Origin: Pseudomonas tructae
GTDB lineage: Bacteria > Pseudomonadota > Gammaproteobacteria > Pseudomonadales > Pseudomonadaceae
Direction of reading: 5' to 3'
NCBI RefSeq assembly: GCF_004214895.1
Contig: NZ_CP035952.1
Span: 3,048,501 to 3,112,500, forward strand
Length of the DNA stretch: 64,000 nt
The stretch's first letter is position 1, and each line of letters starts with the position of its first letter. Positions 40,770 to 49,745 of this stretch are shown here, piece after piece. The position numbers were made by a program, and so were the translations under genes. The notes under the pieces were generated by a model, which was not told the DNA's origin, searched no databases, and worked only from the letters and a program-made list of their open reading frames with translations.

Positions 40770-41916
40770 GCTAGTTCCCCATCCGCCATTCAATCCAATC
40801 CACGATGGGCTTTACAGCGCGGATGAATTGCTGTCGGGTTTCACCCCTGATAATCCGCTGAGCGTGATCGATACTGCCGACTATCTCAGCTACCTCTATT
40901 TTCAGCAGAACGGTCGGACCACTATTACCGATCCCTTTGCTGGAATGATGCAGGCCCTTCACGATGCATCAATCGTGCAGGGGATGAACAAGTTCCTGCA
41001 CGACCACCTTGAGAAAGGGCGCAGGCCTGTCGCGATCATGGGGGGGCATCGTGAGAACCGGGGTAGCGACACTTACCGGGCCGTAGCAAAGATCGCTCAG
41101 ATGCTCTCAGAATGTGGCTTCCTCGTCGCAAGCGGCGGCGGCCCTGGATGTATGGAGGCGGCGCACCTTGGCAGTCTATTCGCTGGGCAGGGAGAAAAGG
41201 CGCTGACAGACTCGATCAACCGCCTGGAAAAAGAGGCGCCATCACTGCCCAAGAACATGGGGAGCGTGCTGACACAGGACAAGAATACACGTACCTGGTT
41301 TATCAACGAGGAATATGCCGAGGAGTTGGCCGTCTGGATGATGCCGGCATGGCGAATTGCTCAAGAACGCAAAGCCCAGCTCAAGCCGGAAAACCAGAGT
41401 TTGGCCGTTCCCACCTGGCACTACGGCCATGAACCTCTCACCCCACTCGCGACGCACATTGCCAAGTACTTTCTGAACAGCATTCGTGAGGATGTGCTGC
41501 TTGCGTTGGCGAGCAGTGGGATCATCTATTCCGAGGGACGAGCCGGAACCTTGCAGGAGGTTTTCCAGGACGCGTCTCAGATTTACTACCGCCAAGAGGG
41601 TGAGCCCGTCACCTCAATGGTGTTTTTCGATTCTGCGTTCTGGACCGAGCCCGAGCAACCAGATAAGAAAGTACACCTACCGGTTTGCGATCTGTTGTTC
41701 CAGCTTTTCGTCGGCGGAGGAAAGATGACGAAGGAGGATTTTGCCCGTTATATCCGCAAGACGGATACACCCGAGGAGGCCGTCAAGATTATCACTGACA
41801 ACGCACCGCCGGTCGAACGGGTGATCAGCAATCTTGTCGGGATCGGAATGACTGACGTGGATGTTGCGCAGGTAAAAAGTGCGTTAGCCAAATTTCAGTC
41901 CTTACTCCCCGAATGA
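40753..41916 (+). CDS. LOG-family (lysine-decarboxylase-like Rossmann) protein
   Basis: 387-residue protein with both signatures of the LOG / nucleotide 5'-monophosphate phosphoribohydrolase family: GGGPGCMEAAHLGS (~135) and the second motif as GRAGTLQEVFQD (~265), where the usual PGGxGT is SEGRAGT. It is longer than plant-type LOG proteins (~200 residues) and resembles the long bacterial type. Family members split nucleoside 5'-monophosphates into base plus ribose 5-phosphate, which would feed the coupled RpiA. The ATG at 40753 is preferred because AAGGAG sits 6 bp upstream; an ATG at 40750 is too close to it. It is the last gene of the operon, convergent with 41954-42985. Confidence 0.8.
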   Translation: MLKPIKLVPHPPFNPIHDGLYSADELLSGFTPDNPLSVIDTADYLSYLYFQQNGRTTITDPFAGMMQALHDASIVQGMNKFLHDHLEKGRRPVAIMGGHRENRGSDTYRAVAKIAQMLSECGFLVASGGGPGCMEAAHLGSLFAGQGEKALTDSINRLEKEAPSLPKNMGSVLTQDKNTRTWFINEEYAEELAVWMMPAWRIAQERKAQLKPENQSLAVPTWHYGHEPLTPLATHIAKYFLNSIREDVLLALASSGIIYSEGRAGTLQEVFQDASQIYYRQEGEPVTSMVFFDSAFWTEPEQPDKKVHLPVCDLLFQLFVGGGKMTKEDFARYIRKTDTPEEAVKIITDNAPPVERVISNLVGIGMTDVDVAQVKSALAKFQSLLPE

Positions 41917-41953
41917 CAATCAAGGCACTCTTCGCTCGCCTTCAGGGGCCTGC

Positions 41954-42985
41954 TCACGGCACCTGCAAGCTTGGCAGCGCGGCCCGACCCTGCGCCGAGA
42001 GCAGCGGCTCAAGCTGCTTCCACGTGAAGGTTTCATCGACGTCGCAACCATCGCCGCTGGGACGGTTGGCCAGGCGCATACCCTGGGTGTCGAAACTCAG
42101 GTCGTAGCTGCTGTAACTCGCCACACCTGGGCAGTCGGCGTCTGCCGTGGCCTGGCTCTGGAGCCGGGTGGCGAATGCTTTGGGCAGGGTGACGTGCCCG
42201 GAGTAAGGGCTGTACCACTCAAACCGCGTACCGAGCCAGGTCCAGGGGTCGACGGCTTCGCCCGTTTGCAGGTTCCAGCTGTGCAGGCCCCAACTGATGC
42301 CGCTGCTACCGTAGCCTGCACTCCAGCGGTAGAACCTGACGGTGATCCACCCAGACGACCAGTACGTGGGCTCGACGCTGATTTCGCTGGTGCTGGCCGA
42401 GCCGTTGCGGCCGAGAAACTCCCGACGCTCGCTGAAGAATTCGCTCTGGCCCTCGGGGCTTGCGGCGAGGCGTGCCAGGTGTTGAGTGATCTTGCCGATA
42501 GCCGAGCCATTGCCTTCCAGCTTGAGGGTGACCTGAGCGCCTTGGGTCCTGACCTGGTAGGCGTGCCCATTGAAGGTTTTTTTCTGCACCTTGACTGGCA
42601 GCGCTGCGGCTTCCATTGGCGCGTTATAGGCGTCGCCGCCACAGCCTTCGGCACTTGAGCGGGTCAATGCCAGTGGCAATGCCGTGCCACCTGGGGCCTT
42701 GCTCCAGGTGCCGGTCAGGGTATCGCCCTGGGGCGTATCCAGTTGCCAGAGCCCGGTGTTGCCGTCTTCGATCCAGGGTTCGTCGGCGTTTTCCCGGGTC
42801 AGTTGGATCGGCGAGAGAAAGCGCTGGTAGTAGTAACTGCCGTTGCTGTCCGGGGCGGCGTTGAAGCAGGCGGTGATCCGGGCCTTGCCGAGGGTACCTG
42901 TCCAGACCCCGGCAAGTTCGGAGGACGCTGCGCTAACGTAGCCAGCAGCACAAGTGAGCGTCAGGACGACCAGGGGCTTGAGCAT
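41954..42985 (-). CDS. Exported protein of unknown function
   Basis: 343-residue protein with a clear N-terminal Sec signal (MLKPLVVLTLTCAAGYVSA then A), so probably periplasmic. The mature part is rich in Trp, Tyr, Ser and Gly with strand-like segments (WSSGWITVRFYRWSAGYG, WNLQTGEAVDPWTWLGTRFE), resembling DUF3298/RsiV-like beta-rich domains, but I cannot assign it. Several Cys residues (two near the N terminus, two near the C terminus) could form disulfides. It lies alone between convergent gene ends. Confidence 0.75.
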   Translation of the reverse strand: MLKPLVVLTLTCAAGYVSAASSELAGVWTGTLGKARITACFNAAPDSNGSYYYQRFLSPIQLTRENADEPWIEDGNTGLWQLDTPQGDTLTGTWSKAPGGTALPLALTRSSAEGCGGDAYNAPMEAAALPVKVQKKTFNGHAYQVRTQGAQVTLKLEGNGSAIGKITQHLARLAASPEGQSEFFSERREFLGRNGSASTSEISVEPTYWSSGWITVRFYRWSAGYGSSGISWGLHSWNLQTGEAVDPWTWLGTRFEWYSPYSGHVTLPKAFATRLQSQATADADCPGVASYSSYDLSFDTQGMRLANRPSGDGCDVDETFTWKQLEPLLSAQGRAALPSLQVP

Positions 42986-43032
42986 GGGGGATCGGACTTC
43001 CAGCTGTCTGAAGGGCGATCATCATAGCCGAT

Positions 43033-44538
43033 CTAGGCCACATCGAACTCGACCCACACGCGACGTGGGTCACCGCCTTGACCCACAGTCCCTACTCGAA
43101 CCGCCTGGATCGAACCGGACGGTGTGGTAAAGGGCGCCTGGCCGCCCAGAAGATTCGGGTTGTCGGCACGAATAACCCGTGGGCCGCACTGCTGCTCAAG
43201 CGCTGCGAGGAGCGAATGGTAGGGCATCTCGCCCCAGTTGACCTTCTTCGCATCGCTCTCGTTGGTAGGGACGAAGGCGCTCAGATCCTTGCTTGTCATC
43301 AGTTCAAGGCCCTTGGCTTTGGCCGTCGCGTTCTCGCTGCCGTGGTGACCCACCTTGTAGTAGACGGTTCGTTTGAGCAGATCCGGGCCACTCACCTGGG
43401 TGCCATCGGGCAGCGTCCAGCCCGCGTCCTGCCAGCTCAGCCAGTTGCCGATTTGCGCATCGGCGGCGAAGAGCACAACCCGACCGCTGTCGACGATTTC
43501 AAACGCCAGTACCAGGCTGGTGTTATTGGTCTTGCTGTCGAGCTGCATCGCCAGTGTGCCAGCGCTGCCGAGCCAGTCGAAGTCAATCCGGCGCCATGCC
43601 TGATCGGTCTCGTTTGCGTCAGTGGTGCGTACACGCTTTTTCGAGGCAATCAGCGGTTGACGCTCACTTGCCCCGAAGTAGTGCGAATGCGCGAAGGCGG
43701 CTATGGCATTGTGCGGTTTGGTTGCCCGCTCAAGGTCGCTCAAGCGGCTACCCAGGCTGGGGTCGAAGGGGGCAGTCAGGTCCGTGAAGTCACTCTCGGG
43801 TGCTGCTGCCGCGAAGGCGTTTGACAGCGTCTGGGCAACGCGCAATCCATTTTCATCGCTGGCCATCGAGTATCGTTCACCCACGCGGTCGACGATGTTG
43901 AGGTAATCGGTGTTGCGCGACGGCGCAAGCACATAGGCCCGTATCGCAGATGTACCGGGAATGCTCAGCGGCGCGTGGCTGGGTTCAAGGTACTTGATGC
44001 CTTTATTGGCGAGCTTGCTGGCGGCATCGCGCATACCGCGTACCGTTTCGCCCTGAGCGCCGAAGCTGAAGGCCAGCAACTCGTCGATGCCTTCGCGCAG
44101 AGGCGCGCTCGCCTTGGCCGCGTCCAGGTGAGCCACGCCATGCAATTGCCGGCTGGCGCCAGACAGCGCGTTGAGCGCCTGCTGCTTGAACTTGTCCAGC
44201 CTTTGCGCGTCGGGGTCGCTGGGTGATTCGGTCCAGGCCATCCACACTTCGTCGATGTTGAACGGTGCAAAGCGTTTCGAGGATGCCCTGAACGCAGAGT
44301 TGTGATCAGTGTGCTCGTGGGTCAGCACCAGGACATCGATGTTGCCGCCGGTCTGTTGGTGAATGTCGGCGACGATGTCGTCGATGATCTGCGAGCCGCC
44401 CTTGATGGAGCTGTGAATGCCGCAGTCGATGAGCATCCAGTAAGGGGCACCCTGGTCTTGCGCAAAGCGCAGCAGATGACAGTCACCGATGCCTTGGCAA
44501 TAGTGGCGGACAGTGAAGCCGGGAGGCTTAATGGGCAT
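43033..44538 (-). CDS. Metallo-beta-lactamase-fold hydrolase
   Basis: 501-residue protein with the MBL motif LTHEHTDHN (HxHxDH) and the later FAADAQIGNW and KVGHHGSEN segments typical of ComEC/Rec2-like or SNM1-like MBL hydrolases. The enzyme class hydrolyses phosphoesters or other bonds with two metals; the substrate is unknown. The start at 44538 (MPIKPPGF) has GGAGG about 9 bp upstream and overlaps the end of the protease-fusion gene by 11 bp, implying a functional pair. The frame extends 46 codons further up, but only inside the protease gene. Confidence 0.85.
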   Translation of the reverse strand: MPIKPPGFTVRHYCQGIGDCHLLRFAQDQGAPYWMLIDCGIHSSIKGGSQIIDDIVADIHQQTGGNIDVLVLTHEHTDHNSAFRASSKRFAPFNIDEVWMAWTESPSDPDAQRLDKFKQQALNALSGASRQLHGVAHLDAAKASAPLREGIDELLAFSFGAQGETVRGMRDAASKLANKGIKYLEPSHAPLSIPGTSAIRAYVLAPSRNTDYLNIVDRVGERYSMASDENGLRVAQTLSNAFAAAAPESDFTDLTAPFDPSLGSRLSDLERATKPHNAIAAFAHSHYFGASERQPLIASKKRVRTTDANETDQAWRRIDFDWLGSAGTLAMQLDSKTNNTSLVLAFEIVDSGRVVLFAADAQIGNWLSWQDAGWTLPDGTQVSGPDLLKRTVYYKVGHHGSENATAKAKGLELMTSKDLSAFVPTNESDAKKVNWGEMPYHSLLAALEQQCGPRVIRADNPNLLGGQAPFTTPSGSIQAVRVGTVGQGGDPRRVWVEFDVA

Positions 44539-47500
44539 GGCCGAACCCTCCATTGCTGGCGTGCAGGAGCGCGAACGGCTCGCTCGGGTTTGCCGCAAAA
44601 TACAGTGCTTGCAGCGCGCTCGGGGATCCGCTGGCGGCCTGTTGTCGTTGCCGGGCCAGGCGGCTTTCGCTGCCACTGTTCTTGACGATGGCGTAACGCA
44701 CTTCGCTGGCGTTCTTGCGCGGATCGAGAATCAGCGTCGTACCGCCCCGGAACCACATCTGCGGCCCGTTCGGATCATTGGGGTCAACCGGCACGCGACG
44801 GCGTTGCAGGATCGTCGCCACCACCTCGGTTTGAAAGCCGCCATCGGGCGTTACGCGGCGCGCAGGGCGAACGTTGGGCACATCAAAGGTAGTACTGCCT
44901 TTGTCCGCAGTGGCCACAACGTCCCCATCAATGGAGTACCTAGGCACACCGGGCAGCAGGCCGAACTCACCGTACAGTTCGGGATGGCGTTTGAGAAGAG
45001 CGTCAAGGCCCGTCCACAGCTTCCAGCGATTGGCTTCGTTGAGCCTCTGGATCTCCTCGCGGTCAAGTTTGAGGTCCCAGCCGAAGTCAAGGTCCTTTAC
45101 CAGTTCCGCCAACCACGCCGGCCTTGGATTGGCCAGCGTGCCCCAGGCCAGCGACTCCTGTGAGACCGTGCGCACGTCGCGCGGCAGCAGGTTGCGTTTT
45201 CGGAAGGCGTCCATGAAGGCGACGCGGTAGTGGAACCTGTCCACGGCGACCAGGTCGATGTCGGCGGTGATGAGCGCACGCAGGTACTCGCCAAAGGTGA
45301 TATCGACTGCGGGACAGTAATCCAGTGCGCGGATGCACATGCGCAGCACGTGTCGGGCAGTCTTGCAGGTCTCTTCCGTCAGCCGCTCGACCAGATCGTG
45401 AGGGAGGGCACCTTTTGGAAGCAGGCCAGTGCCATTGGTGGCGATACGGATAAGGTCGGCCGTACGGCGGTCGACGATGCTCAGGAACGCCTCGTACACC
45501 GCCGACACCAGGATTGAGCCGCGCGCATGTATCTCCATTTCGTCGGGATACTTGGGCTTGTCGCCCTCGGCAAGATAGTCGCGCAATGGCCCGCCGCGGT
45601 TGGTGCCCTCGCCGAACTGCTTGGCAAGCGAGGCCAGCAGGCGGGCTGCGCTCAATCGCCCACGGGCCTGCTGAACCTGAAAACGCACCAGCTCAGGCAG
45701 GGAGAAGTGCTGGAAGATCGCCACGATATCGGCGAAGGCTTCGTGAAAAGCCGGCACGTCAGGGTTCGAGGCGTCCTGGAAACGGCGGTGCAAGCCATCG
45801 AGCAGGGCATGGGACATTTCATGGGCAATGATGTCACTGGACAGGCAGGAGAACACCATCGTGCCCCCGGGCGTGGCCCCGGTTGGGTCGGATTGAGACT
45901 GGAAATAGCCAAACAGCAGGGCCACTTTGTCCGGGCTGTAGTAGGCGTTGTCGGTGCGCAGTGCATGGGGGTAGATTCGCAAGCGCCGAACGGTGTAAGG
46001 GTTGTACTGCGAGCGGCCTTTGCTATCGGTGAACTTCGCCCAGCGTGCCGCCCACAGAACGCGTCGGCCCAGCGCTTCCTCGAAATTCCTGATGGTTTTC
46101 ATGGCCACGGCATAGACCATCTGCTGATGGAAGGCCGGGTTACCCTCGGAGGGCGGCCAGCCGTCCTGGCCCAACAGCTTTGGCTCGTTCAGGTCGACCG
46201 GGTCGTAAAGGCGATCAGAGGCCGGGTCAATGTCGACAATCTCGAGGTATTCGCCGACCGGGCCGGGTGCAAGGTTTTCCTCCCAGGGGATGCTGATGAC
46301 CGCCTCGTTGATCGCGACAGCGTCCAGTGTCTTGGCGATGGAAGGGTCCAGGGCGTAAACCCGCAAGCGTCGCGGTGGTGTAGGCAGCACTTTGGCTTTG
46401 CGCTCGATCTGAGGCCCCGGGGTTGCAGGGGGAGGGGGAGCGCCTGTGCTGGCCTGCTTGCGGCCCAGCTGTTGCTCAAGAAAGGCTTTCAGCGCAGTTG
46501 ATGGGTTGCCCGCGTCAAGTGCCGCCTCCAGGTAGCGGTTGAACAGGGCAGGTGCCATCCCGGTGGCGGCATCGCTGTCCGGGATGGACTCGTCCACCAA
46601 ACGGCAGCGCTGCGCCATTTGCGTCAACTCGAGCGCAAACATCTCAGCCTGCGCCGGTGTCAGCCCGGGCGCGAGACTGACGCCGCCGACGCCGAAGATC
46701 AGGTTGAGCCAGCCCCAACTGGGTTCAGCGTTTGAGGTCTTGTTGAGGTCCTGGGCGGCGGGCGGCGCCAACTCAAGCATGGCGTCGGCCTGCAGTACCC
46801 CGCGGCCGATCTTCTCAAGCGTTTCATCTGCGCCCATCGCTGCTGTGTGTTTTAACGCCGAACCAAACAGCGCCGAGCGCGCGGCCTCGATACGCATCCA
46901 CGGTTCAGGATAAGCCTTGAGCGCCTGGGCGTGCCTGCCCATCCACAGCGCCACGGCGGCCGCCAATTGCGGTGTCGCGGCGCAGGTGCCGGCGCCATCC
47001 ATGCTGACCAGTTTGCTGCAGCCAAACTCAGCCCAGGGTACGTTTGGGGTAAAGGCGCCCATTGCCGTCTGCATCGCCGACGCCGGCCCATAGTTGCCTT
47101 GCTGGGTGAACGGGCTGAGACCGGCGTAGGCCCGGCCGTCCGCCATGACGCCGCATGCCGCGAGCACGCGCTGGAAGCGGGCAGGGAAGACCACAGAACC
47201 CGGGGTTGGCGCCTTGGCGATGTTGTTGCCCGCCGCGGTAACCATGAACAGGCCGTGCTCGTAGGCCAGGTTGACGGCGTCGGCAAGGGCACGGGAAGTC
47301 AGACCCCCCATGCTCATCGACAACACCTGTGCGCCCTGGTCCACGGCGTATTGAAAGCCCTGGACCATGGTGCTGGTCGAGAACCGCACGACCCAGTCGG
47401 CAATGCGTATGGGGATCACCGTCGCATGGGGGGCACCGCCGATGAAACCGACAAAGCCGTTGGCGGCCGCAGCGTTGCTGATCTGGTTGCCTGCCAGCAG

Positions 47501-48157
47501 GCTCAGCGTGGCGTGACCGTGGCCTTGGTTGCGAATGGCTGTCCAACCGGCGGGCGTGCGATCAGTGGCGTCATTGAGGTGGCCTTGGTCGCGAAAGTTG
47601 CGCTGGTGCTGCAGGTCCAGGTGCAGGGGCAGGCTTGCGTGATGCGGGTCATAACCGGTGTCGAGGTGAGCGATCCTGATGGCCTGTTGCTCTGCCTGGC
47701 TGACGCGGGTTCTGGCGTTGGCCAGCTGTGAATGTTGGCTCTGCAGGTGCCAGTCGTTACCTGCAACCGAGACGGCTTTGCGTCCCGACGCATCCTGCGG
47801 ATGGAAGGTACAGACAGCGGCTGCAAGCGCAGGCCCAGGCGTTGCCACCTCGGCAAACCAGCCTTGTTCGATGTCCGGCTCGACGAACTCGATCTGCGCA
47901 CCGCCCGTGGCTGCGAATGCGGCCCCGTGGGAGAGCATTGCATGGGCGGCGTCCCAGGGGTTGCTGGCCGGCGGCAGTTGCGCGCGGTACCAGGTTGACC
48001 CTTGCGCCGCTGCCAAGCCTGCTGCGCCGGACGTCGCAGGTTGCGCGGGAACCCTGAGGATCTCCTCCAGGGCAGGCCCGCCGACTGCTGCTGCGAGTCC
48101 TTGGTTCTGCCCAGGGTTTAACCGTCCACGGACCTTGACCAGCAGTGCCTGTCCCAT
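44528..48157 (-). CDS. Subtilase-gluzincin double protease fusion with Cys at the nucleophile position
   Basis: 1209-residue protein. The N-terminal part is an S8 subtilase: Asp motif HLDTGYD (~165), His motif QGHGHATLSLLAG (~210), oxyanion segment VTAAGNN (~310), then GAGTCAATPQ (~392), where families have GTSxAxP; the codon is TGC, so the catalytic Ser is Cys. After a Pro-rich linker (~580) comes a metallopeptidase domain with DIIAHEMSHALLDGLHRRF and, downstream, HEAFADIV (HExxH plus a downstream Glu, a gluzincin pattern). No signal peptide is seen, so it is probably cytoplasmic. The ATG at 48157 has AAGGGA about 8 bp upstream. It may be a regulatory or conflict-type protease working with the coupled MBL protein; that role is inference. 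Confidence 0.85.
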   Translation of the reverse strand: MGQALLVKVRGRLNPGQNQGLAAAVGGPALEEILRVPAQPATSGAAGLAAAQGSTWYRAQLPPASNPWDAAHAMLSHGAAFAATGGAQIEFVEPDIEQGWFAEVATPGPALAAAVCTFHPQDASGRKAVSVAGNDWHLQSQHSQLANARTRVSQAEQQAIRIAHLDTGYDPHHASLPLHLDLQHQRNFRDQGHLNDATDRTPAGWTAIRNQGHGHATLSLLAGNQISNAAAANGFVGFIGGAPHATVIPIRIADWVVRFSTSTMVQGFQYAVDQGAQVLSMSMGGLTSRALADAVNLAYEHGLFMVTAAGNNIAKAPTPGSVVFPARFQRVLAACGVMADGRAYAGLSPFTQQGNYGPASAMQTAMGAFTPNVPWAEFGCSKLVSMDGAGTCAATPQLAAAVALWMGRHAQALKAYPEPWMRIEAARSALFGSALKHTAAMGADETLEKIGRGVLQADAMLELAPPAAQDLNKTSNAEPSWGWLNLIFGVGGVSLAPGLTPAQAEMFALELTQMAQRCRLVDESIPDSDAATGMAPALFNRYLEAALDAGNPSTALKAFLEQQLGRKQASTGAPPPPATPGPQIERKAKVLPTPPRRLRVYALDPSIAKTLDAVAINEAVISIPWEENLAPGPVGEYLEIVDIDPASDRLYDPVDLNEPKLLGQDGWPPSEGNPAFHQQMVYAVAMKTIRNFEEALGRRVLWAARWAKFTDSKGRSQYNPYTVRRLRIYPHALRTDNAYYSPDKVALLFGYFQSQSDPTGATPGGTMVFSCLSSDIIAHEMSHALLDGLHRRFQDASNPDVPAFHEAFADIVAIFQHFSLPELVRFQVQQARGRLSAARLLASLAKQFGEGTNRGGPLRDYLAEGDKPKYPDEMEIHARGSILVSAVYEAFLSIVDRRTADLIRIATNGTGLLPKGALPHDLVERLTEETCKTARHVLRMCIRALDYCPAVDITFGEYLRALITADIDLVAVDRFHYRVAFMDAFRKRNLLPRDVRTVSQESLAWGTLANPRPAWLAELVKDLDFGWDLKLDREEIQRLNEANRWKLWTGLDALLKRHPELYGEFGLLPGVPRYSIDGDVVATADKGSTTFDVPNVRPARRVTPDGGFQTEVVATILQRRRVPVDPNDPNGPQMWFRGGTTLILDPRKNASEVRYAIVKNSGSESRLARQRQQAASGSPSALQALYFAANPSEPFALLHASNGGFGHAH

Positions 48158-48340
48158 CGCTCTGTCCCTTGATGCGTAGATTCAAGATCGGCTTCCCTAG
48201 GGGATCGGCGTGCCTCTGACGTTCTGGAATGCCTTGCGTATCAGCTCATCGTAGCTGTCACGCCAACCGGTTGTTGCTTGGTGTGTCCCTTTCTGGACTG
48301 AAGATTAGCGGGTCCCGTATTTTTCGCGAGGCCAGCGTAG

Positions 48341-48386
48341 TCTGTGGGAGCGGCCTTGCGCCGCGATGGGGCGCAAAGCGGCCCTG
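48341..48386. repeat. Intergenic REP palindrome
   Basis: TGTGGGAGCGGCCTTGCGCC followed by GCGATGG, then an imperfect inverted copy (GGCGCAAAGCGGCC), forming a strong stem-loop. It lies between the QEGLA gene and the protease-fusion gene and ends at the QEGLA stop. This is the normal extragenic setting for Pseudomonas REPs and is the reference for the in-gene copies. Confidence 0.75.
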
Positions 48387-49649
48387 TTACTCATGCTCGT
48401 CTTCAAAGTCCATGAAGCGTTGCAGGTCGAGTACATCCAGTTTGATGCGGGCGATAAAGGCCGAAAATGCAAGGTTGGCGGCCAGCCGTCGCAGGTCGCT
48501 GGCCCAGGTCGGAACATAGGTCGGCCCCACCAGCCAGCCCGACTCGAACAGCGGCGCCAGGTGCAGGGTGTCGCCCAGGCTCAGGCGCCCGGCAAACAAG
48601 TGCCCCACCAGGTCCGGGCGGTTGTCGCGGATCGCCACACGCAACAGGGTGTGCACGCCGAGCAGCCCGGTCAGGTAGGCGGCGTCCTTGGTAAATGCCG
48701 ACCCTCCGCGCACGTTGGCGCCGCGGAAAATCCGCTGGGTTGAGCGAAAGGACTCTTCCGGCGACTGGCCGGCGTTGATGAAGCCTTCAAACACCTGGAT
48801 GAAATCGGCGCCATCGAGCGCTTGCTGCACCGCGAGCACGCGCAAGGCCAGGCGCCGCAAGCGATTGATGTCCATGCTGCCGGTGAGCAGCTCGGCCAGG
48901 GTGGCAATGCCTTCCTGCGTCTGGGTAGTGCGCGGCGCCCCCAACGCCAGGCATTTGAGGTTGGGCTGACGTGCACCGTTCTGCGCGGTGGCCACGTGTA
49001 CAAAGGCTTCGTGTTGCAGCAACTGCTGCTTGTCCAGCTCGCTGAACAAGGCGCTGGCACGCAGACGAATTCGGCTGGTGCCGGCAATGGCCTTGGCGGC
49101 AAGCCCTGGGTCCAGCTTGATGGTGATCTGCCCGGCACCAAAAAAACGCTCCAGCTCCGGTTGCAGCCAGGCGGCAAACACATCAGCCGGAATCTCGGCA
49201 GGGCTGGGGGGAATACAGTTGCCACCCAACAGCGCATCGGTGGTTTTCAGAAAAAAATGGGCGGCGTCGAGCATGCTCAGCTTTTGCCGGGGGTAGTAAA
49301 AGTCCGGGCGGCGGTACAGCGCCGACGAGTAGTGGGTAAAGGCAGGGGTGCCCATGGCGCCGAGCATGCGCCCGGCAGTGGCATAGCTATGGGCGGTCCT
49401 GGCAAGAAAGCGACCGGCGGGATGGCCCTGGTCGCAATGCCCGACAAAGCTCTCCAGCGCTGCGATATCGGCGCTGTGCTCGCGCGGGCTGAACTTGACC
49501 TTGGGCAGTTGCGCCTTGCCGCTGCGCCACTGGGCCAGGAACACCTCCTCAACCCCCTCAGGCCAGGCCAGCGCATCGAGTACGCGGATCTTGCGAGTCA
49601 AACCGGGTAACGCGGCATCCAGTTCAGACAGCGACAAGGCAGTACTCAT
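48387..49649 (-). CDS. QEGLA-motif (DUF1704/MATCAP-like) protein
   Basis: 420-residue protein matching the flavohemoglobin expression-modulating QEGLA family: TQEGIATLAELLTG (~245), and HEAFVH (HExxxH) about 25 residues earlier, the metal site also seen in the related tyrosine carboxypeptidase MATCAP family. A zinc peptidase activity is therefore plausible; the bacterial role is not established. The ATG at 49649 has AAGG about 8 bp upstream; an in-frame GTG at 49658 overlaps that site. It sits upstream of the protease fusion, separated by about 230 bp with a REP, so it is probably a separate unit. Confidence 0.85.
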   Translation of the reverse strand: MSTALSLSELDAALPGLTRKIRVLDALAWPEGVEEVFLAQWRSGKAQLPKVKFSPREHSADIAALESFVGHCDQGHPAGRFLARTAHSYATAGRMLGAMGTPAFTHYSSALYRRPDFYYPRQKLSMLDAAHFFLKTTDALLGGNCIPPSPAEIPADVFAAWLQPELERFFGAGQITIKLDPGLAAKAIAGTSRIRLRASALFSELDKQQLLQHEAFVHVATAQNGARQPNLKCLALGAPRTTQTQEGIATLAELLTGSMDINRLRRLALRVLAVQQALDGADFIQVFEGFINAGQSPEESFRSTQRIFRGANVRGGSAFTKDAAYLTGLLGVHTLLRVAIRDNRPDLVGHLFAGRLSLGDTLHLAPLFESGWLVGPTYVPTWASDLRRLAANLAFSAFIARIKLDVLDLQRFMDFEDEHE

Positions 49650-49745
49650 GGCATTCACCTTGAGAGTCGAGGATCCACCGTACTAGCTTAGTCCTTAGCC
49701 TGTTAGAGTGTTCATCCAAGCCGTCTGCCAACTGTAATGTGAAGA

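Noticed and set aside
48158..48386. CRISPR or small RNA candidate in the gap with strong stem-loops
   Set aside because: The stem-loop is a single REP unit with no spaced direct repeats.
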